Part shown: positions 32,847-42,094 of the stretch, in pieces
How the letters are laid out: each line of letters opens with the position of its first letter
Numbering within the stretch: position 1 is the first letter of the stretch
Assembly (NCBI RefSeq): GCF_014858725.1
Contig: NZ_AQGV01000010.1
Coordinates: 62,001-126,000, forward strand
Length of the DNA stretch: 64,000 nucleotides
Direction: 5' to 3'
From: Pseudoalteromonas aurantia 208
GTDB lineage: Bacteria > Pseudomonadota > Gammaproteobacteria > Enterobacterales > Alteromonadaceae
Position numbers and translations under genes: made by a program
The notes under the pieces: generated by a model
What the model saw: the letters and a program-made list of their open reading frames with translations, nothing else
Databases searched by the model: none
What the model was told of the DNA's origin: nothing

Positions 32847-33785
32847 CTAAGCGTCTCTATATACCTCAGCCAAAACCTTATCAGCGCCTTGCGCTAATAA
32901 TTGTTCAGCTAACGCAATACCGATTTGTTCTGCCTGCTCTACTGGCCCACTCAATTGGGCATGCAAAATTTCACTGCCATCCACCGCGCCCACCAACCCG
33001 CGCAAATGCACGGTATCGCCATCAACCTCAGCATATGCGCCAATAGGAACCTGACATCCTCCTTCTAGGCGACGGTTCATGGCACGCTCTGCATTGACGC
33101 GAATACGAGTTGTTGTGTGCTCTAACGGTGCGAGTAACGCTTGTACACGCACATCATCGATGCGGCACTCAATTCCAACAGCACCTTGCCCATTCGCTGG
33201 TAAAGACATTTCTGGTTCAATATAGGCCGCAATACGCTTTGGCATGGCCAATCGTAACAATCCCGCCGCGGCTAAAATAATCGCATCGTACTGACCATTA
33301 TCAAGCTTAGCTAAACGCGTATTCACATTACCTCGGAGATCCTTGATTTGTAAATCTGGACGTAATGCGCGAATTTGACACTGGCGGCGTAAGCTAGAGG
33401 TACCAACAACAGCACCCTGAGGGAGCTCATCTAATGTTTTGTATGCATTAGACACAAATGCATCTCGTGGATCTTCACGTTCACAGATTGTATGAAGTGC
33501 TAAGCCCTCAGGAAAGTCTACAGGGACATCTTTCATAGAATGCACGGCTATATCTGCGCGACCATCCATCATGGCTTGCTCAAGCTCTTTCACAAATAAG
33601 CCTTTGCCACCGATTTTTGCCAAGGGTGTATCTAAAATAATATCGCCTTGCGTAGACATAGGTACTAGTTCAACCGTTAAGCTCGGATGAAAATGCTCTA
33701 ACCTTGCTTTTACAAACTCAGCTTGCCACATAGCCAAAGCACTTTTTCTGGTTGCAATACGCAGGATATTTGTTTGTTCAGTCAT
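32847..33785 (-). CDS. hemC: Porphobilinogen deaminase (hydroxymethylbilane synthase)
   Basis: Polymerises four porphobilinogens into hydroxymethylbilane on a covalent dipyrromethane primer. The 312 residues (E. coli 313) include the N-terminal [21 protein letters not shown], the substrate region [32 protein letters not shown] with the arginine cluster, and the cofactor cysteine Cys244 in [18 protein letters not shown] lies 6 bases before the ATG. It lies 20 bases after the DUF2914 gene and 1 base before hemDX, so the haem genes are co-transcribed. Confidence 0.97.
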   Translation of the reverse strand: MTEQTNILRIATRKSALAMWQAEFVKARLEHFHPSLTVELVPMSTQGDIILDTPLAKIGGKGLFVKELEQAMMDGRADIAVHSMKDVPVDFPEGLALHTICEREDPRDAFVSNAYKTLDELPQGAVVGTSSLRRQCQIRALRPDLQIKDLRGNVNTRLAKLDNGQYDAIILAAAGLLRLAMPKRIAAYIEPEMSLPANGQGAVGIECRIDDVRVQALLAPLEHTTTRIRVNAERAMNRRLEGGCQVPIGAYAEVDGDTVHLRGLVGAVDGSEILHAQLSGPVEQAEQIGIALAEQLLAQGADKVLAEVYRDA

Positions 33786-33805
33786 GATTTGCCTTAACTC
33801 TGCCC

Positions 33806-34657
33806 TTATTGAGCATCTGGAATAATACGAAAAGATTTTTGTGCTAATAGTTGCCCTTGCTGGGTAACAACTTCAACACGCCATTGCCCAGTTTGGCTTG
33901 GCATAATATTTTTACTTGAGTAAGTACGATACCTCACCGCATTCACGGGCAAGGGAATTTCTGCCATCAACTGGTCTTGATGAAACCATAAGTGATGCAC
34001 TGTTTTGTCTTGCAAATTTTTAATCTCAGTAAAGAAGTAAAGTTTTTCTGAAAACTGAGTACGCTTTAAGTTGTCATTCAAAACGTCAATCGGCTCGCGC
34101 TTTTCAATGCCCGTAGTCAATACAGCACGACTCACGACGTTTGTATCTATTTTAGCCCCAAGTGCCACATTAGCAATATGCGCTGATTCTGAAAATACAG
34201 TTTCAGTCACCATTGCGGCTATCTCCTGCTCAGCATCCTCTTCATCTGCTCCCTCTACGGTTTCACTCGCCACAGTGCCTGCTTTCTCTGGCGGTAATTC
34301 AGGCTCCACTTCAGTAACGACTAAAATTGCAGGAGCTCGTGCCACTGACACAGCTGTGATCTCACTGTCTTTGCCTACCACGGCCACTGTCGTACTTGCA
34401 AGCGCGTCATCACCGGACACATTCTCATCTGCCAAATGTGCTACAACTGTTCCCGCACTAGGGATGTTATCAGGCGCCTGTAGATGCATTTCATCAGCGT
34501 TTACGACATTGGTTAAACCGTAAGTAACGCCCGCCGCAGACAACAACACAACACTCGATACCGCAAAAATACGTCGCCAGTGCCATTGATAACTTACCAC
34601 TTGAACGGTAGGTGTCGTTTTAGTAACGGCCGTTTTGATGACTATCCGTTGTGTCAT
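33806..34657 (-). CDS. DUF2914 domain protein, membrane-anchored
   Basis: 283 residues. A short cytoplasmic start is followed by one membrane helix (about 30-48, [19 protein letters not shown]), a long acidic low-complexity linker rich in Ala, Val, Glu and Thr (about 50-175), and a C-terminal domain of about 65-70 residues typical of DUF2914 ([39 protein letters not shown]). The function of this family is unknown to me. The fold is probably a beta sandwich outside the membrane. It lies 16 bases after the esterase and 20 before hemC, so it is inside the cyaY-hem operon. Confidence 0.8.
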   Translation of the reverse strand: MTQRIVIKTAVTKTTPTVQVVSYQWHWRRIFAVSSVVLLSAAGVTYGLTNVVNADEMHLQAPDNIPSAGTVVAHLADENVSGDDALASTTVAVVGKDSEITAVSVARAPAILVVTEVEPELPPEKAGTVASETVEGADEEDAEQEIAAMVTETVFSESAHIANVALGAKIDTNVVSRAVLTTGIEKREPIDVLNDNLKRTQFSEKLYFFTEIKNLQDKTVHHLWFHQDQLMAEIPLPVNAVRYRTYSSKNIMPSQTGQWRVEVVTQQGQLLAQKSFRIIPDAQ

Positions 34658-34673
34658 TGCTGCTCTTCCTCAA

Positions 34674-35342
34674 TTAAGATAATGTGGCGATTAACCAATT
34701 ACGGATCGCGGTTAACTCTTCATGGCATACTTGATGGGCCATCGAGTAATCTTGCCAGCTTATGTCGTATCCTTGCCCACGCAGTGTATCGTAAGCCAAT
34801 CGCCCTAACGACATAGGTACAACTTGATCTTGATTACCATGTGCCATGAAAATATTTAGTTCGGTTTGTACAGCTTCATTGGCTAACTTAGCAGGCGCGC
34901 ACATATAAGTCGATAACGCCATTACACCAGCAAGTTTAACTGATAATCGCGGCGCAAGATGTAAAGAGATCACCCCACCTTGTGAAAAGCCCGCTAAAAT
35001 AATTCTGTCAGGGCTAATCCCTTTTGCAATTTCAGCATCAATCAGTTGCTGCACTTTATCAGCCGATTCCCTAACACCATGCTCATCAGCACGGCTTTCT
35101 GCATCCATAGATTTAATATCATACCAAGAGCGCATCACCATACCACCATTAATGGTGACCGGTTGTTCTGGTGCATGTGGAAAAACAAACCTAACACCTA
35201 ACTCATCTGGTAACTTTAATTCCGGTGCAATAGGTAAAAAACCTTCACCCGAATCACCCAAACCATGTAACCAAATAATACTGGCTTTATGCTCGCCACG
35301 CGCTGCATATTCTACAAAAGGCAACATTAACTGTGCTTCCAT
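34674..35342 (-). CDS. Carboxylesterase/phospholipase of the alpha/beta-hydrolase fold
   Basis: 222 residues, typical of the small carboxylesterase/acyl-protein thioesterase family. The triad is visible as Ser120 in LAGFSQGGV, Asp172 in HGNQDQVVP and His203 in MAHQVCHEE, with an oxyanion region in [10 protein letters not shown]. There is no signal peptide, so it is cytoplasmic. Substrates in the family include short acyl esters, lysophospholipids and acylated proteins. The choice here is open. It overlaps the cyaY end by 16 bases. Confidence 0.9.
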   Translation of the reverse strand: MEAQLMLPFVEYAARGEHKASIIWLHGLGDSGEGFLPIAPELKLPDELGVRFVFPHAPEQPVTINGGMVMRSWYDIKSMDAESRADEHGVRESADKVQQLIDAEIAKGISPDRIILAGFSQGGVISLHLAPRLSVKLAGVMALSTYMCAPAKLANEAVQTELNIFMAHGNQDQVVPMSLGRLAYDTLRGQGYDISWQDYSMAHQVCHEELTAIRNWLIATLS

Positions 35343-35647
35343 TTAATTTCCGTACCCGCTTGACGCGTTGCAGCATCGCACATAAATTGCCAAAACTCAG
35401 CACCAGAGCGGTTATCAATCCACTTGTCACCATGTAGCTCGAAGTGATGGCCATTAAACTTAGTTGCTACCCACACCTGATGTAATGGCGCTTGTTTATT
35501 AATGATAATTTTACTCTTATCGGCAAATAAGATCTCTAAAATGCCCGACGCTGACTCATAATCCAAGTCCGCGTCACAATCATCAATTTGATCTTCAATG
35601 GTAAACATTAAAGCTTCTGCTAGCTCATGGTACTCGTGATCTGTCAT
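35327..35647 (-). CDS. cyaY: Iron-sulfur cluster assembly protein CyaY (bacterial frataxin)
   Basis: Binds iron and modulates the IscS-IscU assembly machine. From the ATG at 35647 the protein is 106 residues, the E. coli length. An earlier in-frame codon at 35668 would add seven residues, but AAGGAA eight bases before the chosen ATG favours the short form. The acidic first helix ([20 protein letters not shown]) and the [23 protein letters not shown] sheet region are typical. It leads the minus-strand operon into the haem genes and is divergent from lptM. Confidence 0.95.
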   Translation of the reverse strand: MTDHEYHELAEALMFTIEDQIDDCDADLDYESASGILEILFADKSKIIINKQAPLHQVWVATKFNGHHFELHGDKWIDNRSGAEFWQFMCDAATRQAGTEIKWKHS

Positions 35648-35768
35648 AGCACTTTCCTTTTTCAGCACAATTTATTTACGATGCAGCTAAAATACCTAGT
35701 CGCAATAGCTGCTTTTTTTACGAATTCTGTTACTCTGCGATTATAAAGGCACTGACATCATTAATCTA

Positions 35769-35972
35769 ATGAAAGCGATACTCTCTCAATCAAGCATGTT
35801 TATTTTAGTCATATTAAGCGTTTTGACCCTAACTGGGTGCGGACAAAGTGGCGTGTTATATCTCCCTGAGCACGGTTCAAAGCCTGATCTCAACACCCCA
35901 AAAAGCGACGTTAAACCAACGCAGCGCAGCCATAGCGCAGATGTTGAACCAATGATAGAAAAGGAGCGCTAA
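35769..35972 (+). CDS. lptM: Small lipoprotein LptM (YifL family)
   Basis: 67-residue lipoprotein. The lipobox LTGC places the lipidated Cys at residue 24, followed by the family motif GQSGVLYLPE and a hydrophilic tail. In E. coli LptM assists oxidative maturation of the LptD-LptE lipopolysaccharide translocon. Position upstream of lysA-dapF and opposite cyaY is the same as for E. coli yifL, which strengthens the call. Its last codons hold the GGAG ribosome site of lysA, one base away. Confidence 0.88.
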   Translation: MKAILSQSSMFILVILSVLTLTGCGQSGVLYLPEHGSKPDLNTPKSDVKPTQRSHSADVEPMIEKER

Positions 35973-35973
35973 C

Positions 35974-37227
35974 ATGGACTTTTTCCATTATAAAGATCAA
36001 CAGCTTTTTGCTGAAGAAGTCGCGGTGACGGATATTGCTCAGCAATACGGTACACCCTGTTATATCTATTCTAGAAAAACTTTTGAGCGTCATTACCATG
36101 CATTTACCAATGCTGCTGACGGGCATCCACACCTTGTTTGTTATGCGGTAAAAGCGAACTCGAACATTGCCGTCCTCAATGTGCTGGCAAAACTTGGCGC
36201 TGGTTTTGATATTGTATCAAAAGGTGAATTGGCAAGAGTCATAGAAGCCGGAGGCGATACCAGTAAAGTGGTTTTTTCTGGGGTCGCTAAAACCTCCGCT
36301 GAAATTGAGTTTGCATTGGCACACAATATCAAGTGCTTCAATGTTGAGTCTATTGCCGAGCTCAAACGGATCAGTCATGTCGCACACGGATTAAATAAAA
36401 CGGCCCGTGTATCTATTCGAGTTAACCCAGATATCGACGCTAAAACGCACCCTTATATATCAACAGGTTTAAAAGAAAATAAATTTGGTATTGATATTAA
36501 ACAAGCCTTTGATGTCTATCAACTTGCCTACGCACTGCCTGCACTAGATGTGGTCGGTGTCGACTTTCATATTGGTTCACAGTTGACCGAAGTGGAACCA
36601 TTTCTTGCTGCATTAGATAAAGTTCTTGCGTTGATTGAACACCTTAAATCCGCAGGGATTAACTTACATCACCTAGATATTGGTGGCGGACTAGGTGTGC
36701 CCTACGACAGTGAGAAACCACCGCATCCCAGTGCGTATGCGGCTGAAGTAAAAGCAAAGCTGACGAACTACCCGCACCTAGAATTGGTGTTTGAACCAGG
36801 GCGTGCCATTGCCGCCAATGCCGGAATTCTAGTCACTCAAGTAGAGTACTTAAAGCCAAGCCAAGAAAAGCATTTTGCCATTGTTGATGCTGGCATGAAC
36901 GATATGCTGAGACCTTCTCTTTACCAAGCATGGCAAAATATTATTGCTGTTTCACCACGTAACGACGATACACCAACACATAATTACGATGTGGTTGGCC
37001 CTGTATGTGAAACAGGTGACTTCTTAGGTAAAGACCGTCCACTTGCCATTCAAGCCGGTGACTTACTGGCCCAGCGAAGTGCAGGTGCATACGGTTTTAC
37101 AATGAGCTCTAACTATAATTCGCGCCCCCGCGCTGCTGAACTAATGGTAGATGGCGAAAAATGTTATGTGATCAGGCAAAGAGAGACACTTCAATCATTG
37201 TGGCAAGGTGAGCAATTACTACCATAA
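35974..37227 (+). CDS. lysA: Diaminopimelate decarboxylase
   Basis: PLP enzyme that makes L-lysine from meso-diaminopimelate. The 417 residues belong to the fold-type III family: the PLP lysine is Lys60 in CYAVKANSN, with HIGSQL and HLDIGGGLGVPY for phosphate contacts, EPGRAIAANAG, and the dimer-interface cysteine region VGPVCETGDFLGKDR. It starts one base after lptM and is followed by dapF after 64 bases, so successive lysine-pathway enzymes are grouped. In E. coli lysA lies elsewhere. Confidence 0.97.
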   Translation: MDFFHYKDQQLFAEEVAVTDIAQQYGTPCYIYSRKTFERHYHAFTNAADGHPHLVCYAVKANSNIAVLNVLAKLGAGFDIVSKGELARVIEAGGDTSKVVFSGVAKTSAEIEFALAHNIKCFNVESIAELKRISHVAHGLNKTARVSIRVNPDIDAKTHPYISTGLKENKFGIDIKQAFDVYQLAYALPALDVVGVDFHIGSQLTEVEPFLAALDKVLALIEHLKSAGINLHHLDIGGGLGVPYDSEKPPHPSAYAAEVKAKLTNYPHLELVFEPGRAIAANAGILVTQVEYLKPSQEKHFAIVDAGMNDMLRPSLYQAWQNIIAVSPRNDDTPTHNYDVVGPVCETGDFLGKDRPLAIQAGDLLAQRSAGAYGFTMSSNYNSRPRAAELMVDGEKCYVIRQRETLQSLWQGEQLLP

Positions 37228-37291
37228 TTCATATATCGTAATAACAAAAAATCATGGCAAGGTGCCTTAGCAGGAGTAGTTTTAAGACATT

Positions 37292-38122
37292 ATGTTTGTA
37301 AATTTTTCAAAAATGCACGGTTTAGGCAATGATTTTGTGGTGATCGATAATGTCACCCAAAACGTGTTCTTGTCTCGTGATCAAATAAAAAAGCTCGCCA
37401 ACCGACACTTTGGGATCGGGTTTGACCAATTACTCATGGTTGAAGCGCCTTACTCTCCAGAATTAGACTTTCACTATCGAATTTTTAACTCAGATGGCTC
37501 TGAGGTTGAGCAATGTGGCAATGGCGCTCGTTGCTTTGCGCGCTTTGTTAGAATGAAAGGTCTTACTAATAAACATAAAATCTCGGTCTCTACCAAATCC
37601 GGTAATATCACTTTATATATGGAGAAAGATGGCCAAGTCACGGTCAATATGGGAAATCCGCACTTTGCGCCAAGTAGCATTCCTTTCAAAGCAACAAAAC
37701 CAGAACTAACCTATATTATGCGCGCAGATGATCGTACTGTATTTTGTGGTGTTGTATCAATGGGTAATCCTCACTGTGTACTGGAAGTGGATGATATTGA
37801 CACTGCTGACGTATCCATTTTAGGACCTTTACTGGAACATCATGAACGCTTTCCTGAACGAGCCAATGTTGGTTTTATGCAAATTCTCAACGATGAGCAT
37901 ATTAAATTAAGAGTGTGGGAGCGTGGTGCACAAGAAACCTTAGCCTGTGGCAGTGGTGCATGCGCAGCAGTGGTCGTCGGCATTGCACAAAAAAAGCTTG
38001 CCAACTCCGTACGAGTAGACTTACCAGGTGGTAGCTTACAAATACGCTGGCAAGGTGAAGGTCACGCAGTGAAAATGACAGGACCTGCCGAGCACGTATT
38101 TGATGGACAAACCGCGTTATAA
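37292..38122 (+). CDS. dapF: Diaminopimelate epimerase
   Basis: Cofactor-free racemase converting LL- to meso-diaminopimelate for lysine and peptidoglycan. The 276 residues match the family (E. coli 274). The two catalytic cysteines are Cys75 in [13 protein letters not shown] and Cys219 in [11 protein letters not shown]. Its product is the LysA substrate. The next gene begins 20 bases downstream and overlaps xerC, so the group reads as one operon. Confidence 0.97.
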   Translation: MFVNFSKMHGLGNDFVVIDNVTQNVFLSRDQIKKLANRHFGIGFDQLLMVEAPYSPELDFHYRIFNSDGSEVEQCGNGARCFARFVRMKGLTNKHKISVSTKSGNITLYMEKDGQVTVNMGNPHFAPSSIPFKATKPELTYIMRADDRTVFCGVVSMGNPHCVLEVDDIDTADVSILGPLLEHHERFPERANVGFMQILNDEHIKLRVWERGAQETLACGSGACAAVVVGIAQKKLANSVRVDLPGGSLQIRWQGEGHAVKMTGPAEHVFDGQTAL

Positions 38123-38142
38123 TTCACTTATGAGACAATAAT

Positions 38143-38778
38143 ATGAGCAAGCAGCAATTCACGATTGATGAACAAAAAATTTGTGACTATTTGATACGTC
38201 ACCCAGACTTTTTTACCAACCATCAATATGTATTGCTCGAGCTGGAGTTGTATTCTCAAAGCCAAGGGCTACCAAATCTCGCACTACAGCAACAGCGTAA
38301 GTTACGGGAGCAAAATACTCAGCTAAAAACCCAACTTGCGACAACAGCTCGACTCGCCCTTGAAAATGAACGCGTATTTCGTCTATTTAGTGAGTGTCAG
38401 CGACAATTATGGCGATGCCATAGCTTTTCCGACCTCGCGACGCAGCTCGCTGATACTTTATGTCAGAACCCCAAAGTCATAGCGTGTGAATTACTGCCCT
38501 ACACAGACCGATTACACGCCATTGTCGAGACTCGATTAACGCGGCAAAATTGTTACCTTGGTCGATTATCACAACAGGAACACAACTTAATTTGGCTTAA
38601 AGACAATCAGCTGCAAGCTCGCTCTGTTGCGTTGTATTTAATTGGTAGTGTTCAACACCCTGAGGCTATTTTAGCCTTCGCCAGTGATGATGTAACACAC
38701 TTCAATTCAGACAACGATAACTTATTCATCAAGGAGTTTATTGCCTCTCTTGAACTGCGCTTGAGTGACTTGGCCTAG
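38143..38778 (+). CDS. DUF484 family protein
   Basis: 211 residues. The N-terminal motif IDEQKICDYLIRHPDFFTNH is the hallmark of DUF484, followed by a coiled coil (about 50-80) and a GAF-like region (about 85-205). The family sits between dapF and xerC in many gammaproteobacteria and has no firm function. GAF-like folds often sense small ligands. It lies 20 bases after dapF, and its stop codon is within the start region of xerC. Confidence 0.88.
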   Translation: MSKQQFTIDEQKICDYLIRHPDFFTNHQYVLLELELYSQSQGLPNLALQQQRKLREQNTQLKTQLATTARLALENERVFRLFSECQRQLWRCHSFSDLATQLADTLCQNPKVIACELLPYTDRLHAIVETRLTRQNCYLGRLSQQEHNLIWLKDNQLQARSVALYLIGSVQHPEAILAFASDDVTHFNSDNDNLFIKEFIASLELRLSDLA

Positions 38779-39718
38779 TCACATGCCGGCAACCAATACC
38801 GTGCTTAGCCAAGCTTGGCTTTCACCCATCAACGATTTTATGGCATATCTAAAGCATGAACGGCAATATTCTCCACATACATTAACCCAATATAGCACCC
38901 AGCTCCGCCAAGCTGCCCAGTACTTTCAAAGCAGCAGCAACAGCTGGCTACATGTATTACCCGAACAAATTCGCCGCTACAGCATGCATTTACGCGCTAA
39001 ACAATATAACCCTCGCACAATAAACCTTAAATTAAGCTGTATTCGAAGTCTGTATAAGTTTTTAAAAGTAAAACATATACAAAAGGCAACAATCGCCAAC
39101 CCAGGTGATGGGATCAAAGGCCCCAAGTTTCAGCGCCCATTACCAAAAAACCTTGATGTTGACCAAATGGGTCAATTACTGAACATCGTTGCCGAAGATG
39201 CATTAGCATTGCGAGATAAAGCAATGATGGAATTAATGTATTCAAGTGGTTTACGTATCAGCGAATTGGTCAATGTCAACATAGGCGACATTCGTGAAGG
39301 TGAGATTCGTGTCTTAGGTAAAGGCAATAAGGAACGTGTGATCCCTGTTGGCACCAAAGCACTCGATGCATTAACAGCGTGGTTGACTGTGCGTTCTATT
39401 ATGGCGCATGACGAGGAACTCGCCGTATTTGTCAGCAAGCGTAAACAGCGCATATCTATTCGCCATGTGAGAGAAAGAATGAAAGAATGGGGCATTAAAC
39501 AAGGGATCAGCACACCCGTTCATCCCCATAAGTTACGTCATTCATTTGCCAGTCATTTACTTGAATCTAGTGGTGATTTACGTGCTGTGCAAGAAATGCT
39601 CGGCCATACCAGCTTATCTGCCACCCAAGTATATACCCATGTTGATTTTCAGCATCTCGCTAAGGTTTATGATAGAGCCCACCCTAGATCGAAAAAACAA
39701 AATAACGATCCGAAATGA
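38765..39718 (+). CDS. xerC: Site-specific tyrosine recombinase XerC
   Basis: With XerD resolves chromosome dimers at dif. From the GTG at 38765 it has 317 residues, or 311 from the ATG at 38783 (E. coli 298). Neither start has a clear ribosome site, and coupling to the overlapping DUF484 gene is likely. The N-terminal SAM-like domain (about 20-105, with YLKHERQYSPHTLTQY) is followed by the catalytic domain with Arg in SSGLRISELV, Lys in GKGNKERVIP, HKLRHSFASHLL, and His and Tyr in LGHTSLSATQVYTHV. No dif site was found nearby, and none is expected. Confidence 0.96.
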   Translation: MTWPSHMPATNTVLSQAWLSPINDFMAYLKHERQYSPHTLTQYSTQLRQAAQYFQSSSNSWLHVLPEQIRRYSMHLRAKQYNPRTINLKLSCIRSLYKFLKVKHIQKATIANPGDGIKGPKFQRPLPKNLDVDQMGQLLNIVAEDALALRDKAMMELMYSSGLRISELVNVNIGDIREGEIRVLGKGNKERVIPVGTKALDALTAWLTVRSIMAHDEELAVFVSKRKQRISIRHVRERMKEWGIKQGISTPVHPHKLRHSFASHLLESSGDLRAVQEMLGHTSLSATQVYTHVDFQHLAKVYDRAHPRSKKQNNDPK

Positions 39719-39766
39719 CAGACTTTTAGTATAATAACACCATCTCCTCATTCGAAATAAGTAACA

Positions 39767-40486
39767 ATGCGATTTAATAAAGCTATAGATAGCATCAGTG
39801 TTCTCAGCTTTGACCTAGACGATACGCTATACAATAACCACCCGGTCATCAAAGCAGCAGTTCAAGCACAGCTAGACTATTTAAATCAAATAACACAATG
39901 GTCTCAACAAGGCCCTAATTACTGGTCACACTGCCGCAATCAAACCGTTAAACAAACTCCCTCCCTTGTCAATGATGTAACACGGTGGCGTAAGGTTGCA
40001 TTGCAATATGGCATGTCAGAACTACCATTGACCGAGGAGCAAGCTCACCATTATGCATCTTGTGCCTATCAAGCATTTAGTGATGCCAGAAGTAACATCA
40101 CCGTTCAGCAATCTGTGCTCGACTTACTGGGTGCATTGCGCACGAAGTTTCGCCTGATTGCAATCACCAATGGTAATGTTGAAATTGACAAGTTTAATTT
40201 GCGTAATGAATTTGAACTCGTCTTAAAAGCAGGTCCTGACGGCGCGGCAAAACCCCATAGTGAACTATTTGACAAAGCCGCCGTCGTTTTAAATGTGAAA
40301 AAATCGGAGATTTTACATATTGGTGATAGCTTAGACAGTGATGTACAAGGTGCCAACTTGGCTGGCTGTTATAGCCTCTGGTTGAATAACCAACAGTTTA
40401 AGTACAAATACCTCGGCCTTCCTCATATCGAGATTCATAATATTAATGATTTATATCAACTAGTTAATACATCACCTTCTAAATAG
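39767..40486 (+). CDS. yigB: HAD-family phosphatase, YigB type
   Basis: 239 residues. In E. coli YigB dephosphorylates the riboflavin intermediate 5-amino-6-(5-phosphoribitylamino)uracil, and can act on other phosphates. HAD motif I is DLDDTLYNN, with nucleophile and acid/base Asp near 17 and 19. Motif II is the Thr in AITNGN, motif III a Lys in AAKPHSELF, and motif IV is HIGDSLDSDVQGA. The large helical cap lies between motifs I and II. It follows xerC by 48 bases, as in E. coli. Confidence 0.9.
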   Translation: MRFNKAIDSISVLSFDLDDTLYNNHPVIKAAVQAQLDYLNQITQWSQQGPNYWSHCRNQTVKQTPSLVNDVTRWRKVALQYGMSELPLTEEQAHHYASCAYQAFSDARSNITVQQSVLDLLGALRTKFRLIAITNGNVEIDKFNLRNEFELVLKAGPDGAAKPHSELFDKAAVVLNVKKSEILHIGDSLDSDVQGANLAGCYSLWLNNQQFKYKYLGLPHIEIHNINDLYQLVNTSPSK

Positions 40487-40571
40487 AAATAACGCCTTTA
40501 GTTGCATTAACTGTGTGTTTAACGTACTAATAGTTCCAGACAATTACAATTATTATAATGGAACTCAGCCT

Positions 40572-42053
40572 ATGTCATCACAGGATACGGGGTTTTTCGG
40601 TCACCCAAAAGGCCTCTCTACACTCTTTTTTACTGAGATGTGGGAGCGCATGAGCTACTATGGTATGCGTGCGCTCTTAGTCTTATTTATGACCGCTAGC
40701 CTTCAAGAACAAGGCCTCGGTTTCACCGTTGCTTCTGCCGCTGCCATCTATGGCCTATACACTGGCGCCGTCTATTTTTTAGGGTTGCCCGGAGGTTGGA
40801 TAGCAGACCGCTTACTCGGCGGTCAAAAAACGGTATGGTATGGTGGCCTCATTATCATGATCGGCCACATAATTTTAGCGGTCCCCTCCACACATTCCTT
40901 TTTTATAGGCCTCATTTTTGTCGCACTGGGTACCGGCTTATTGAAACCGAATATCAGTGCCATGGTTGGTCAGTTGTACCATAGTGATGATGAACGCAGA
41001 GACAGTGGCTATGCCATATATTACATGGGTATTAATTTAGGGTCTGTCATTGGCTACTACGTGTGTGGTTATTTTATGGAGCATGTCGGGTGGCATTATG
41101 CATTTGGTGCGGCTGCAGTCGGTATGGCAATTGGTTTAATTCAATATCAACGAACGCTCAGCAATATCGCAAGTGTGGGGGAAAAACCCACCAGCCCGCT
41201 CGAACCAAAGCAAGCTAAGCAAGCTTGGTCAGTAATAACGCTTGTGCTGATCGGTATAGCCGTAGTGACGACTTTGACATACTCTGGTGTCATTGTCATA
41301 AATCCGGTGATCGTAGCGCAATATGTTGCCGTCGTATTTACCTTAGTCTTTTTTATTTACTTCGGTCTTATTTACTACAAAGGTGATCTGAATGAAGATG
41401 AACAAAAGAAGATGTGGGCTCTCCTTTTAGTTTGCATTGCCTCCGCTTGCTTCTGGTCTGGTTTTGAACAAGCCGGGTCATCGTTAAACCTATTTGCGCG
41501 TGATTATACAGATCGTATGATTGGTACATTTTCAATCCCCACTGCCTGGTTTCAATCTGCAAATGCGTTATTTATTATTATTCTATCTCCGTTCTTTGCA
41601 GCGCTATGGATAAACCTCTCAAAACGCATGATTTCCCCTTCATATAACTTGAAATGTGCAATTGGCCTTGTGATCATGGCAAGTGGATTTTTAGTTATGT
41701 TTATGGCGTCACAATATGCTGCTCAAGGCCTAAAAGTGGCACCATATTGGTTAATCACGACTTATTTTCTTCATACTGTTGGTGAGTTATGCTTGAGTCC
41801 GGTCGCGCTTAGCGCAATCAGTAAACTATCACCCAAGCGATTTGCAGGCCAAATGATGGGGGTATTCGTACTCACCTACTCCATTGGTAATATTATTTCT
41901 GGGTTACTTGCAGGGCACTTTGATCCAAATAATGTGCAAGAGATGCCAAACCTTTACTTACAAATCAGTCTCTTCTGTATTGGTGTAGGGATCATCATTG
42001 CATTAGTCAGCATTAAGTCTCGCGTGTGGGAAGGGCAGTCACACCCTTCTTAA
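40572..42053 (+). CDS. POT/PTR-family proton-coupled peptide transporter
   Basis: 493 residues from the ATG at 40572. The frame extends to 40515, but the extra 19 residues lack transporter character. Family motifs are EMWERMSYYGMRALLV in helix 1 (the ExxERFxYYG proton-coupling motif with Met for Phe), GGWIADRLLGG after helix 2 and GTGLLKPNISAMVGQLY. About 14 membrane helices can be traced. It imports di- or tripeptides with protons at the inner membrane. Which of the E. coli Dtp proteins it corresponds to is not clear. It ends at a symmetric terminator shared with the convergent gene. Confidence 0.92.
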   Translation: MSSQDTGFFGHPKGLSTLFFTEMWERMSYYGMRALLVLFMTASLQEQGLGFTVASAAAIYGLYTGAVYFLGLPGGWIADRLLGGQKTVWYGGLIIMIGHIILAVPSTHSFFIGLIFVALGTGLLKPNISAMVGQLYHSDDERRDSGYAIYYMGINLGSVIGYYVCGYFMEHVGWHYAFGAAAVGMAIGLIQYQRTLSNIASVGEKPTSPLEPKQAKQAWSVITLVLIGIAVVTTLTYSGVIVINPVIVAQYVAVVFTLVFFIYFGLIYYKGDLNEDEQKKMWALLLVCIASACFWSGFEQAGSSLNLFARDYTDRMIGTFSIPTAWFQSANALFIIILSPFFAALWINLSKRMISPSYNLKCAIGLVIMASGFLVMFMASQYAAQGLKVAPYWLITTYFLHTVGELCLSPVALSAISKLSPKRFAGQMMGVFVLTYSIGNIISGLLAGHFDPNNVQEMPNLYLQISLFCIGVGIIIALVSIKSRVWEGQSHPS

Positions 42054-42064
42054 AGTTCAAATCA

Positions 42065-42090
42065 AAGGCGAGGTGCATGCCTCGCCCTTT
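42065..42090. terminator. Bidirectional terminator between POT transporter and unknown secreted protein
   Basis: AAAGGCGAGG and CCTCGCCCTTT form a 7-bp GC-rich stem with a 6-base loop and have A/T on both sides, so it may serve both convergent genes. Confidence 0.7.
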
Positions 42091-42094
42091 ATGT

